Source of the DNA: Verticillium longisporum
Taxonomy: Eukaryota; Ascomycota; Sordariomycetes; Glomerellales; Plectosphaerellaceae
DNA length: 64,000 nucleotides
Assembly (NCBI GenBank): GCA_019188255.1
Contig: JAETXT010000004.1
Span: 4,278,001-4,342,000, forward strand
Reading direction: 5' to 3'
Below the pieces are notes generated by a model. The model had not been told where the DNA came from and made no database searches. It was given only the letters and a program-made list of their open reading frames with translations. Position numbers and translations under genes: made by a program. Positions 13,791 through 27,529 of this stretch are shown piece after piece (the stretch's first letter is position 1; each line of letters begins with the position of its first letter).

Positions 13791-14184
13791 GTAACCTCTA
13801 TTAATATTAGCGAAAACTATTAAATTCTCTTAATTATCGATTAATAGATATAGTAATCCTTTATTATTAATAATTACTTTAGGGGTATAGCTAAGAAGGA
13901 AATTATCTAAATTATAATCTATTTAGAGGAATTTTATAGGTTTAATAGTACTTCGGATACTTTAATTAAAGCTTTATATTAATAATTTAATATCTTCTAA
14001 TCCCCTTAATAATAAGATATATATTCTTATAGGTTCTATATACTTAATTTAGCTTATTTAGTCTTCTTTAAGGGATTACTTAATATAAGGATATTAATTA
14101 TATATTCGAATAATAATTTATATAATAAAGCTTATTATAATAATTACCTTTATTATTATTAGAAGACTTAAATAGATAAATAAT

Positions 14185-15405
14185 TTAATCTAGGCTAAAC
14201 TAATTTATTTATCTATTATATAGGACTTAAATTAATAGAAGCTAATATTATAAATAATAAGGCTACTCTCTAGGGAATTCGTAGAATAGATAGGCCTATT
14301 AGCCCTAATTAAGAGGAATTTAAGGAGATAAATAAATCTATTATCCTCTTTAAGAAAATACTAACCTAGGATATATTATAGAAACTATTTAATTCCTTAG
14401 AAGAAATCGAGGACTCCTTAGAATTAATAGGACTTAGAGACCCTAGAGCTAAAGATACTATTAATAAGCTTAATAAAAAGCTATAATTATAGATTATCCT
14501 TTATAATTTACTTAATCTAGCTATATTAATTAAGCTATATAAGAGAATATAGATTATTATATTTATAGGAAGCATTATAATTATAAAGCCTTCTATAAAA
14601 CGTCTAGGTCCGAGCTATAAATAAATTCTACTTATTTTATTAAAAGAGAAGACTTTAAATACTCTAAGTACCCCTACTAGGTCTAATTAAGGAAACCTAA
14701 ATCTAAACCTATATATTATCCTTAACTTTATAGGGGCTAGGCTAGGCTCTTAATTAGGATATCTCCTATTAATATATTTAAAAGAAGAATAGGTAAATTA
14801 ATATATAGACCTTTATACTATAGCTATTATAAATACTATTATTATAAGGGCTATAGCCTACTTATTATTATAATAACTAGGCTAAGAGGGATAGCCTTAT
14901 TATCGTATTAGTTTAGAATAGGATAATATATAATAGAGGGTTATTACTAAGGCTACCTAAGCTTAGCTTAATATTAATAAGCCTCTATAAAGGCTAGGTC
15001 TTTAGAAGTATTTAGGACGATTAGATTTAGGGAATTAAAGGCTAATTCCTAGATTTCTATATATATTATAATTACCTTCTTTCCTTTATTTATAGTTTTA
15101 GGACTTATTTAATTCTAATTAGGGGAATCTATCTATCTTCTTAAAGAAAGGAGGTCCTAATCTTAAGAGATAAGGACTCCTTTTTAGGGACGATTAAAAC
15201 TAAGTAGGTTAGAAAGGTATAGCTTAACGATAAAGTAATTAAGGGTAGCTAATTAGGGAAATAGATATTAGCTAGACTCGTTATAAAGACTTCTAAGGTA
15301 TTTATATTATTAATTCTATACTATATATTTAAGGACCTATCTTTTCCTAGAATAACTACTTTATTACCCTAATTAGATAAGGTCTTTACTAGCTCTACTT
15401 TAGTA
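14185..15405 (+). repeat. Degenerate direct repeat, gag-like, copy 1
   Basis: Aligns with 20,945-22,170 in the same direction. Translation through stops suggests a gag-like protein, but I cannot name the family. Its last ~200 bp also occur in reverse at about 20,740-20,930 and 22,980-23,185. Confidence 0.6.
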
Positions 15406-15409
15406 CGTA

Positions 15410-15910
15410 GCCTAGCCTATAGCCTAGCCTAAGGCCTAACTACCTTAAGTATATAGCCCAACCTATAGGCCTATACTTATTAGGATCTATATAAGCCTAC
15501 GTAGCTTATTTACTTAGATAGAGCAATTTATCTATTTTATATTTATAGAATAGCTATATAGCTTCTATTATATATTCCTAGTATAATACCTACTTAGTCC
15601 CTAAGGCCTAACTCTATTACTAGCTATACTAGAGCTATAGCTATATCTATATATAATACGATTCTATTACTAGCTATACTAGAGCTATAGCTATAACTAT
15701 ATATATAATAAGTTAGGTCTTAGAGACTAGGTAGGTATTATACTAGGAATATATAATAGAAGCTATATAGCTATTCTATAAATGTAAGATCGGTAAATTA
15801 GTCTATTTAAGTAGATAGGCTATATAGGCTTATATAGATCCTAGAGGGTATAGGCCTATAGGTTAGGCTATATACTTAAGGCGGTTAGGCTATAGGCTAG
15901 GCTATATACT
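15410..15910. repeat. Large near-palindrome (~500 bp)
   Basis: The left half (about 15,410-15,655) is the near reverse complement of the right half (about 15,665-15,905). The inner match pairs 15,546-15,613 with 15,712-15,779. The outer parts carry repeated GCCTAGCCTATA motifs. The centre holds a short duplicated block (CTAGCTATACTAGAGCTATA). It could be a hairpin-forming or MITE-like element, or two head-to-head copies. Confidence 0.75.
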
Positions 15911-16669
15911 AGGCTATAAGTAGCTTTAAAGTATAGCTATAGAGTAGGCTATTCTAGTCTATTCTATATATATTAGATAAGAAATACTAATAGATAAATA
16001 TAAATAAAGAACTTACGATTTCTTTTAGAAAATAAATATATTTTATTATAAGAAAATCCTTATAATTTAAAGTAAAGAAATAGCTATATATCTAATAGAT
16101 TAACTTTAAAGGACTAAATATAAATTAAATATAATATATATAATAAGTAAATATACTATATAAATAAATATACTATATAATTATAACTATATAATAAGAA
16201 GTTCCTTCTAATTAATTAGAATATCTAAAATTAATTAAAACTACTTAGAATTATCTTCTCTATACGTCTTTATATCTATTTAATAGGTTTATATATTATA
16301 TCCTATATCGCTATATATATTATAGTATCTTTTCCTCGCCTTATTATAAGGTTTACGATTACTACTTTTATATATTTCCTCCTACATTTAGATATTTACT
16401 TTAATTTCTATTTATAGACTTTACTCTTACTTTAGAATAAAGCTTCCTCCTTCCTTAAAATATATTCTTTTTATTCTATAATATTTATTTAGAGTTATAT
16501 TTTCCTTTTAAAAGATAAGGATCTTTAATCTTATAAAGCCTATTTTATATATAATTCTATATACCTTTTTTATAAAATAATTAATAGTTTTAATAGATAA
16601 TATTAAAGAGCTTCCTTAATATCTTATAATTTAACTTTTTATAAAATTAGATTATAAATTAGCTTCCTT

Positions 16670-17290
16670 AGATAAATCTATATCCTATTTAGAAAATAAA
16701 TAATTCCGAATTAATTATAATATATTTAATTACTTTAATATTATATTTTAAAAAGTATATATTAATTCCCTTAAAGGGAACTAATTTAATTAATATATTA
16801 ATTAAACTTTATAAAAATACTTAATATTAGATAAATAAAAGTAATAGAAAGTAAAAATAAATTAGGAATATATTTTAAGAGTCTAGCTATCTTATTAAAT
16901 AAGGCCTAATAATAGTACTATTTAATTACTCCTTTATAAATCTTATAATCTATATAGAATACTTTATACTTCTTTATTCCCCGATTAGATTAACCTCTTA
17001 AAGAAGCTTATTACTTCTACCTCTAACCTATATCTTAGAGGAATCGTATTAATAAAGGTTAGCGAATACCTCCTTCCTAATAATTAAAGTAGGGATATAG
17101 CTAGCTAGGAAGATAAGTCTTATTTAGTTTTAATATATAATAATATAGAAAAGAATATATAGCTCTCTATTTAGGAGATAGCTATTAATTTTAAAATACT
17201 TATAAAGCCCTAATTAAAGTAATTACTATATTAAATCCCTAATTCTAATACTTTATAGATAAGGGGCTATAATAATAGTACTCTAATAGG
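16670..17290. repeat. Degenerate direct repeat, copy 2
   Basis: Second copy of 13,140-13,790. It directly abuts the right arm of the long inverted pair, so the order of segments is rearranged relative to the first copy. Confidence 0.65.
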
Positions 17291-17319
17291 CTTTAGCTAA
17301 TTAGGAGAAATAGGGAAAA

Positions 17320-19830
17320 GCGCTTCTTAATCGGTTTATAATATAGGAGTTCTAAATAGATTAAAGGGGTCGGTCTTTATAGCTATTAGAATAATAAAGT
17401 AACTTTTATAAATATTATCCTTATATAATATATAATTACTTTTAAATATCTTAATAGATAATTAAGGGAATTATATTAAAAGTAAATAAAAAGGAAAAAT
17501 ATAGAATAAATTATAAATAAAAAGAAGAAAATAGAGGGAGGAGAGAGGTTATAGTAATAAGAGAGAATAAGAAAATAGTATTTAGAGAATAGAATAATAG
17601 ATTATATTATTATTCTAATTAAGTTATTTATAAATAGGAAGAATATTTAAGAAATAGGTAAAAGAGGTTTATAGGTTTAATATTTATATATAAGAAAGAG
17701 AAGGAATTCTTTATTTAAAGTAAAGGTTCTTTTTCCTTCTTATAATAATAGATTATAAAGTTAATTATTCTATTAAGAGGGTTATTAATTTTAAATAATT
17801 TAATAGTAAATTATTATCCTAGCTAGGAAAGAAGGGGGGGGTTAATAAATCTATTAAGAGGTTATTAAATTAAATAATTAAATTAAATAGTATTACCCTA
17901 ATTATTACTCCTTTCTTATTTTACTTTTAAAAATAATAAAAGCTATTATACTTTCTATATTCTTCCTTCTTCTTATTTAAAATATAATTATTAATAATAC
18001 TATTATAAATTCTTCTAATTAAAAGTCGTAATTCCTTTTAAATTAAACTCTTAAGCTTTATATTATTAAGGACGATTATTTTAATAATTATTCTTAATTA
18101 TATAAGCTTAATAGCTAGCTTAAGAAGAAGAAGTCTAAGTATATAATAGATATTAACGATTTCTATATTCTTATAAATTCCGTTCCCTTAATTAGAAGTT
18201 ATTCTATATATTAATTAATATTTCTTTAATTATTAATCTATTTTATATAATAAGTTTTCGTAAATAGCGAAAATAAAGATAATAATCCTCTTCCTTAATA
18301 CCTCGAACTCGTCTTTAAATTAATTATCTTTAATATTAACTCCTAATCTAATATTATTAAATAGTTCTAGAGAATAATAAAGTAAATAAATTAGAATTCT
18401 AATAATATCTCCTTATTTCTTAATATTTATAAGAATTAGAAGCTATTTATATTTAATAATTTCCTTAATTAAGTATTCTATTATTATATCTTTATTATTT
18501 CCGAGCTAAGTAGGCCTTTTAGATCGTTCTTTATTAAGATTATTTATTATTATTTAGCTCTATTCTCGCTAATTATATAAGGTTTTATAGGTATTAATCG
18601 TAATCCTTATAAGGGCTATAAAGAGAATTAGTAATTAACCTTTTTAGCTTTTAATTAAGTTAATATTATATATCTTTATTTCTAATATATCTCCTTTTCT
18701 AATTATATTAATTAAATTAATTATATTTATAAGGAATATAAATATAGCTTCTAGGATAGCCCTTTTAACTTTATTTAAATACTTTAGAAGGGGTATATAT
18801 ATTCTAAGTCTAAGGTTATCTTCTATAACCCGATTAAAGCCCTTAATTAAGGTCCTCTTCTTTACTAGGACGAGTTCGATAACCCTCTCAATCCTACTTA
18901 TAGTCCTCGGAGCTTAACCTTTTACTATTACCCTATTTCTAAGCTATTAAAGCTTATAAGGATATAGTAGCTTAATCGAGACCTTATATTAATACCTAAT
19001 TTTAAGTCTTATATTTTTATAAATAACTAGCTTATTATAGATAAGATTAAGGAGAATGCGCTTAACGACTAAGCTAAGATTTTAAAGAGGATAAAGTAAG
19101 TATTCTTAGTTCTAAGGAGTCTAGTATAATTAGGGTAATAGTAAAGCTTATAAGGTTATTAAGTATAAAGTAGGTGCCTTATATTAGTATATTTATACTT
19201 ATAGGTAATACTTTATATATTAGCTAGCGTATTCGTAGTATAATTATCTAATTATAATTCGAATTAACTATCTAAGTATTAAATAACCTAACTAGGTTAA
19301 CCTATATATCCCTATTAAAGTATATCGTCGGTATTTATCCTAACTCTATTTATCCCCGCTACTTAGTCGGGAGTCCTATACCTAAGTAAGTATCTAATTA
19401 GAATAATTTATATAAGGGAAAATAAGGGGGTATATTATAATTAGGGGAATAGTATAATAAAGATTATAGGTATAATAGGAATTTTACTTAGAGAATAAAG
19501 AAATAAAATATTAATATAGTATATACTTAGTATTTTAGGACTATTATATTCTAGGTATACTACGTTATCTATAGGCTAAAAGAGAGAAGGAAAGAGCGGA
19601 AAAGATAGGACGAAAATAGGAAAGTTTAAGGAAAGAGCTAAAATATCTTAAATATTTAATAATATTATAGGGAATATAACTAAATTATTAATAAAAGAGA
19701 AAGAATATAAATTATATTAGGATATAATATCCTACTAATATATAGGTTCCCTTAATTAAGTTATATTAATTTAACTAAAGGGCATCCTAAATTATTCCTA
19801 ATTAATATTATCTACTTTAAAATATATATC
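17320..19830. repeat. Degenerate repeat, right arm of the ~2.5-kb inverted pair
   Basis: Inverted partner of 10,570-13,080. This arm keeps a few more non-TpA sites (for example around 18,860-18,930 and 19,320-19,390), so it is slightly less mutated. Confidence 0.7.
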
Positions 19831-20023
19831 CTTATTAAGCGGGCCCTAGACTTATACCTCTAGGTAGGTATATTATTTACGTTAGTATAATTCGGCTATA
19901 AGTACTCGAGTCTACTCTATAATAAGTTCTTAGAGCTATCTTAATCGCTAAAGAAGGTTACTTAGAAGTATAGAGGAGTCCTAGGAGTTAATCGTTTCCC
20001 TAGTATCTTAGTATTATATAACC

Positions 20024-20935
20024 TATTATGGGGTCCTAATACTATAATTAGGGGAATATAACTATCGTAGGTTAATTATATTATATATATAGCTAGTCGG
20101 CTATATATATTATTTATATATAAAGCTTATCTACTACTTATATTATTTATATATAAAGCTTATCTACTACTTATATTATTCATATATAAGGCTCGTCTAC
20201 TATTTATATTATTCGTATATAAGGCTCGTCTACTACTTATATTATTTATATCGTATATATAGCTAATCGGCTATATATATTATTCGTAAATCTCGTATAT
20301 TTATAAAGTTATGGTATTACTTTAATAACTAGCTATTATTAGGTTAAGCGAGATAAGATAACTTCCTTTCTTCCCCTAATCGGTAGAACTTAAAGCTAAA
20401 GCTTATTATATTATTAGATTCTTACTTAGTCGGTAACGAGTAGAAGTTTCATAGGCTCCCTCGTACCCTTCCGGACTAATAAGCTTATCTATTACTTTAA
20501 TTAATCTATTATTATTATCTAATCGTATTTATTAATTTATCTATTTTATTCTATAATCCTTTTTACTTCTCTTATAATAGTATTCGTCTAATAGTCTAGC
20601 CGCTATTCTCTATTTAAGTCTTTTAATAAGTCTTTTATATTAAGATTAAATCTAACCTTATTTAAGGGGTCTAATTAGGCTAATAGACTATATTAAAGGT
20701 ATATAAGAGAGATAATCCGCCTCGGAGTACTAATTGAAGTAGGGCTAGTAATAACCTTAATTAATTAGGGCAACGAAGTAGTTATTTAAGAAACAGATAG
20801 GTCCTACAATATATAATATCGGATTAATAATATATATCCCTTAAGGGTCCTTATAACGAGTCTAGCTAATATCCGTTTCCCTAATTAGCTACTCCTTATT
20901 ACTTTATCGCTAAGCTATACCTTTCTACCCTACCC
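20024..20935. repeat. LTR-like repeat copy A
   Basis: Matches 22,207-23,184 in the same orientation, from the TTAGGGGAATATAAC-like start to the shared end TATACCTTTCTACCCTACCC. It contains a 33-bp tandem array and several TATATA-rich hairpins (CGGCTATATATA). The last ~190 bp are also present in inverted form at about 21,960-22,170. The two copies may be LTRs of a short non-autonomous element. Confidence 0.6.
20106..20237. repeat. 33-bp tandem repeat, four units
   Basis: Four consecutive 33-bp units start at 20,106, 20,139, 20,172 and 20,205. Each has the form TATATTATTTATATATAAAG followed by a CTTATCTACTACT-like end. Units 3 and 4 differ by transitions. The array lies in an AT-rich LTR-like repeat. 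Confidence 0.85.
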
Positions 20936-20944
20936 GGTTTTAAT

Positions 20945-22170
20945 AGTTTAATCTAAACTAGGTTAATTCGTTTATCTATTATATAAGACTTAAATTAATA
21001 GAAGCTAATATTATAGATAATAAGGCTATTCTTTAGGGAATTTATAGAATAAATAGGCCTATTAATCCTAAATAAGAGGAATTCGAGAAGATAAATAAAT
21101 CTATAGTCCTCTTTAAGAAAGTATTTATTTAGGATATATAATAGAAGCTATTTAATTCCTTATAAGAAGTCGAGGACTCCTTAGAATCGATAGGACTTAG
21201 AGACTCTAGAGCTAATAATACTATTAATAAGTTTAATAAGATACTATAATTATAGATTAAACTTTATAGTTTATTTAATCTAATTATACTAAGTAAGCTA
21301 TATAAAAGAACTTAGATTATTATATTTATAGGAAATATTATAATTATAAAACCCTCTATAAAACGTCTAGGTTCGAGCTATAAGTTAATTCTACTTATCC
21401 TATTAAAAGAAAAGACTCCGAGCGCCCTAAATACCCCTATTAGGTCTAATTAAAGTAACTTAAATCTAAACCTATATACTATCCTCGACTTTATAGAGAT
21501 TAAATTAGACTCTTAATTAGGATATCCTCTATTAATATATTTAAAGGAGGAATAAGCGAATTAATATATAGATCTTTATATTATAATTATCGTAAATGCT
21601 ATTATTATAAGGATTATAGCCTATTTATTATTATAATAGCTAGGCTAGAAGGGATAGCCTTAATATTATACTAATTTAGAATAGGACTAAGCATAATAGA
21701 GGGCTATTATTAAAGTAGCTCGGGCTTAGCTTAATACTAAGGAGCCCCTATAGAGGCTAAGTCTTTAGAGGCGCTTAAGATAATCGGATCTAGGGAATTA
21801 AGAGCTAATTCTAGGATATTTATATATACTATAGCTACCTTCTTTCCTTTATTTATAGCTTTAGGTACTCGCTTAATTCTAATTAGGAGAATTTATCCGT
21901 CTTTTTAAAGAAAGGAGGTCCTAATCTTAAAATATAAGGACTCCTTTAGGGACGATTAAAACCGGGTAAAATAGAAAGGTATAGCTTAGTAATAAGGTAA
22001 TAAAGAGTAGCTAATTAGGGAAATAGATATTAATTAGATTTATTATAAAGACCCCTAAAGGAGATATATTATTAATCCGATATTATACGTTTAAGGACCT
22101 ATTTTTTCCTAGAATAATTACTTCGTTACCCTAATCTAATAAGGTCTTTACTAGCTCTACTTTATTACTT
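20945..22170 (+). repeat. Degenerate direct repeat, gag-like, copy 2
   Basis: Second copy of 14,185-15,405, lying between the two LTR-like repeats. A short non-autonomous retroelement is one reading. Confidence 0.6.
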
Positions 22171-22206
22171 TATATAAAGTCTAATATAGCCTCATTTATA
22201 TTAATA

Positions 22207-23184
22207 TTATATAATCTATTATAATATCCTAATATTATAATTAAAGGAATATAATTATTATAGATTCTATATATTATATATATAATTAATTAACTATATA
22301 TATTATTTATATATAAAGCTTATTTACTATTTATATTATTTATATTATATATATAATTAATTAATTATATATATTATTTATATATAAAGCTTATCTATTA
22401 CTTATATTATTTATATTATATATAACGTTATAGCTAAGTAGCTATATATATTATTTATATATAAGAGTCGTCTACTATTTATATTATTTATATTATATAT
22501 ATAGCTAACTAGCTATATATATTATTTATAAGTCTTATATATTTATAAAGTTATAGTATTAATTTAATAATTAGCTATTATTAGGTTAAGTAAAATAAGA
22601 TAACTTCCTTTCTTCCCTTAATTAATAGAACTTAAAGCTAAAGCCTACTATATTATTAGATTCTACTTAGTTAATAATAAGTAGAAGTTTTACGGGCTTC
22701 TTTATACCCTTCTAGATTAGTAACCTTATCTATTACCCTAATTAGTCTATTATTATTAGCTAATTATACTTATTAGCTTATATATTCTATTCTATAACCC
22801 TATTTACTTCTCTTATAATAATATTTATTTAAGAGTCTAGCTACTATTCTCTATTTAAGTCTTTTAATAAGTCCTTTATATTAAGATTAAATCTAACCTT
22901 ATTTAAAGGGTCTAATTAGACTAATAGATTATATTAATAATATATAAGAGAGATAATCCGCCTCGGAGTATTAATTAAAGTAGAGCTAATAAAGACTTTA
23001 TCCGATTAGAGTAATAAAGTAATTATTCTAGGAAAAGATAGGTCCTTAAATATATAGTATAGGATTAATAATATAAGTACCTTAGAGGTCCTTATAATGA
23101 GTCTAGCTAATATCCGTTTCCCTAATTAGCTACCCTTAATTACCTTATCGCTAAGCTATACCTTTCTGCCCTGCCCGGTTTCAG
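22207..23184. repeat. LTR-like repeat copy B
   Basis: Second copy of 20,024-20,935. Its right end (TGCCCTGCCCGGTTTCAG, about 23,167-23,184) is much less RIP-mutated than copy A and marks the edge of the AT-rich compartment. Confidence 0.6.
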
Positions 23185-23189
23185 TACTA

Positions 23190-25800
23190 GGCTATAGGCG
23201 GCCTTAAGGGATAGCTATGGGGCAAGCCATTCTATTCATTCTATTTATATAATAACTCTATTAGTAGCTATACTAGAGCTATAGCCTTAATTATATATAA
23301 TACCTGCGAATATCTATAGCTCTATATCTATTTTACTATAGTAGCGATCCTAGGCTCGTAAATTAGAGTATTATCGTAAGTACTCATTGTACTGCTTCAT
23401 CGTTAGCATCGTTATTATTAGCGTTATCGCTGCTACCGCCCCTATCTAGAAGAGTATTTAAGCGCTGTCCGCAAGGACTATTAGTTTCCGAGCCTTGGGA
23501 AATATAGGAGTACTCGTTTAGATCATCCTTCGGGCTATATAGCCTAGCGGCCCGGGCTAGCCGTCTTAGCTTTTGCAAAGGTCCAGGTAAACATGGAAAA
23601 AGGCAGTTCTATATATTGAATAATGGACGTAAAGACTTACCGGCAGTACGATGAATATACCTTAAGAGCGTAGACGAAGTACGAGTGCGAAAGAAAGGTC
23701 GGAGCTTATGAGAAGGATATGGCTATGGTATTGAGGTTGGAGTGTATATTCGGACTTCGTATCTCCGGTGATCTACTGTAGTTATTCCGAAACGACTACT
23801 AGGGACTGAAAAGGGTTTCGGGAAAACTGTCTTCTGACCTTGGCCTGCAATCTTCAGATAACGGTATATATAGGTCTCCTACCTGCAAGACTAAGGGGCG
23901 TAAAAGCGGCAATGATCGAAAGATGTTTGTCTTCCATAACTTGCTACTTGTTATGCACTTGATGGCGGTCAGCTCTCCTATAGACTATCATTTGAGGGCC
24001 GGACTAGTAGTTGGGTGGGTGACCACCTGAGCATCTCCGGTGTTGTAAGTTTTTGAATTTTGCGAGTAGCATACAGGCATGTAAGGTGGGTGACGATGTG
24101 ATGGCGGTGTACTGAGGTGTGGCGGTCCTGACGCAGCTTTTCTGCTCTGCGGACAATTTTGAAGTCGCAAAAAAATCTCGATTGAGTCAAGTCTAATTGT
24201 TGTCCTCCGATAACAAGCTCTTGTGCTTGGAAACAATAGGCTCCTTGCCCTCAACCTGTGGCACTATCTCATGATACCCCTCTCATCGAGACAGATGACT
24301 TGCCCCTCGCGTGTGAATCGAGGCTCGCATATGGACGAATAGTTGTTGTTGAAACTCGTGCTATCGCAAAGAATGTTTCTTTTAGCTGCCCATTGACAGG
24401 GCGGCCTTGCAAGCGCGAGTCCTGGACGTGTGATGCGAAACCTCTCGGATAGATTAAAGGGGCGCAGGACAGTCTTGAGGCCTAGGCATCGTCATCAAAG
24501 ACAGCCCAAACAGGCCCAGCCTTGTGCTTGTTTCTTCGGGGATGACAACGCCACTGTGGTGCCGGTATCGATCTACGTGTGCCATAGCGTTATACGGAAA
24601 AGTCTGGGGTCGTGCAACGCGGGGTTCCCCTGAGACTTTGCAACATCGCCATCATGATGCCTCGGCTTCGATGCTTTCAGAGAGGGGAAAAGCTTGCTTC
24701 CTCGCATTGAGTCTGTATAGCGCAACGCACTCCGCGCTTGATGGCGTCTTACCCCGGATTCTAGCCCTCCATCCCCTCCATCATGCAAGCACCACGAGTG
24801 CCGAAGATCTTTGCCCTGTAGACTTCCATTCGTTGGCAGCAACGTCGCCAATGTCTGGCCCTGCCAGAGTTGCCTGACTAGTGGAATGGCGCCGTCCATC
24901 TGCCGATTGGGCTGTTCGTGGAGCCAAAGAGCAACGGCGTCCGCTCGGACTCTTCCACGGTAGCGGAAGCTGTTAGACTAAGTCGAATTCCCGCAACAAG
25001 GCGTTACCGCCGCTATACTATCTGGGTGGACACTCAGCAAAGAAAAGGGCAAAAAAGGCCTAGAATACTTCCATGGGTTGACTGGACGATCAATAGCAGG
25101 GTAGCTTGTCTCACGCACAGTCTATGCCATCCGGTGTCTCTCGCCACGACATGCCGTCAGCACATGTGCGCGCGCAGAAAAACGGTCTGGCCTGATCTCC
25201 CAACCTGAGCAGTATGCAAAGACTCAAGAAGCAACGCGTCGACCAATCGCGGCTCCCATGCCGACACCCATTGCAATGGTACACCCCGGCTTGACGTTTC
25301 CTCCCAGGAGCCCTACTCATACGAACGTTGCAAACAGCCTCGGCTCTGGGCAAGGCTCGACGCGCTGCCATAGGTCCCCCCGCACTGCGCGAGCCTCCAC
25401 TGATCATCAGAAGCAACGGTCCAACGCGTGGGATGCCTCTGTGGGATGCCTCGCGGCGGACGCCATCCGCAAGATGCGCCGAATTAGGCAAGGCTTCGTC
25501 TGTCGTGTGATGTGCCCGTCGGAACATTGAGGTAAGACAGGGGTCTTGGCCCCCACAGCCAGGGATCTGCCGGCGGCGGCTTTGAGCTTGGGAAACCAAC
25601 GATCGGCAGACTACAACGGGTGAGCTCCATCATCGCGGGTCCAAGTAGAGTAGGAGGAGGCTCTACGCTTGGACTGGCCTACGATAGCGGCTTTCGTGTC
25701 CTGAGCTATGGGGTGCGCCGGCGCAATGAATGACCGGTGCCATAGCTCAGCAGGTTGCGTCCTCCGCCTGACGAGGAGCCAGGCTCAAGTGCTCAAGCTG
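23190..25800. other. Transition zone and intergenic, no supported gene
   Basis: Composition changes from AT-rich to balanced between about 23,190 and 23,900. The first bases (about 23,189-23,310) still match parts of the palindrome region (CTAGGCTATA, and CTATACTAGAGCTATAG). Several ORFs of 60-160 codons occur on both strands, but none has a recognisable domain, signal peptide or consistent splicing. Confidence 0.5.
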
Positions 25801-25991
25801 CTGGGTAGACCTCCTGAGTCGAGTTGGTAAATGATAAATAGGAGTTGAAGTCGCTCCAAATTGATGTTGAAATTCTCGCCAGACTCAACCAGCTCTCGAT
25901 TCTCCAGCATCTTCTGCCCTTTCTCTTCATTCCTCGCTTCTTCTCATCTGCTGCTATACAAGCAACTTGCCGCCCAATAACAACCACCATC

Positions 25992-26861
<870 letters not shown>

Positions 26862-27529
26862 AGGGGACGTTGACGAGACCGGGGTTCGTCGCTCCTGGGT
26901 CGGCCTCTGGGCGCTGAATACGCGGTCAGCTGCGCTTGGGTGGACTGGGAGGGGGGTCGACGGATGATGGACTGAGGGGTCTTGGATGGGAGGCAGTCCT
27001 GCTGAGTGGGACTGTGAGAGCGCTTTTGCACATTTTGAATGTCCTGAGTACATGATTTCTTTACTTTCTTTGACTATATTATGTAGCGAAAATGACGAGC
27101 GATGCATCGACTTGAGGTCTGATTGGTGACGGTGTTTTGGTGAGGTGGCCTAAGTAGTTCCAAATGCTTCTTAAGTCTTGAATTGTATGGAATAGTCAAA
27201 AAACCCATCCTGATATCTGTTATGGACTATGCTATGCATGCTCAATGGTACGATTCGTGCTGTTCCACCCAGCGTCCCTATGCACTGCGGCGCACCTCAT
27301 CAGCCATGTTCTGGCCGGATAGGCTCAGCATTATGGCGTCTCGGCACTTGGAGCTACATGTTCGTCTCATCAGCTGGTCAGACACCTTGAACATGGGCCA
27401 AAGAAACTCGGTTCCCTCCGCACGCTCATTGGCGTGGGCTATTCTCAATATATTTCATAGATCTTTCCCAATGTCTTCAGCATCGTCTCTGATTCTAAGA
27501 AGATCGTCCATGGAAGCGACGCACATCAA

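Noticed and set aside
20106..20237. CRISPR-like regular repeats
   Set aside because: Units are adjacent without spacers, and the host is a fungus; this is a tandem repeat.
25735..25805. tRNA-like stretch (GGTGCCATAGCTCAGCAGG)
   Set aside because: It has an A-box-like start, but no matching B box, T-stem or acceptor pairing could be found.
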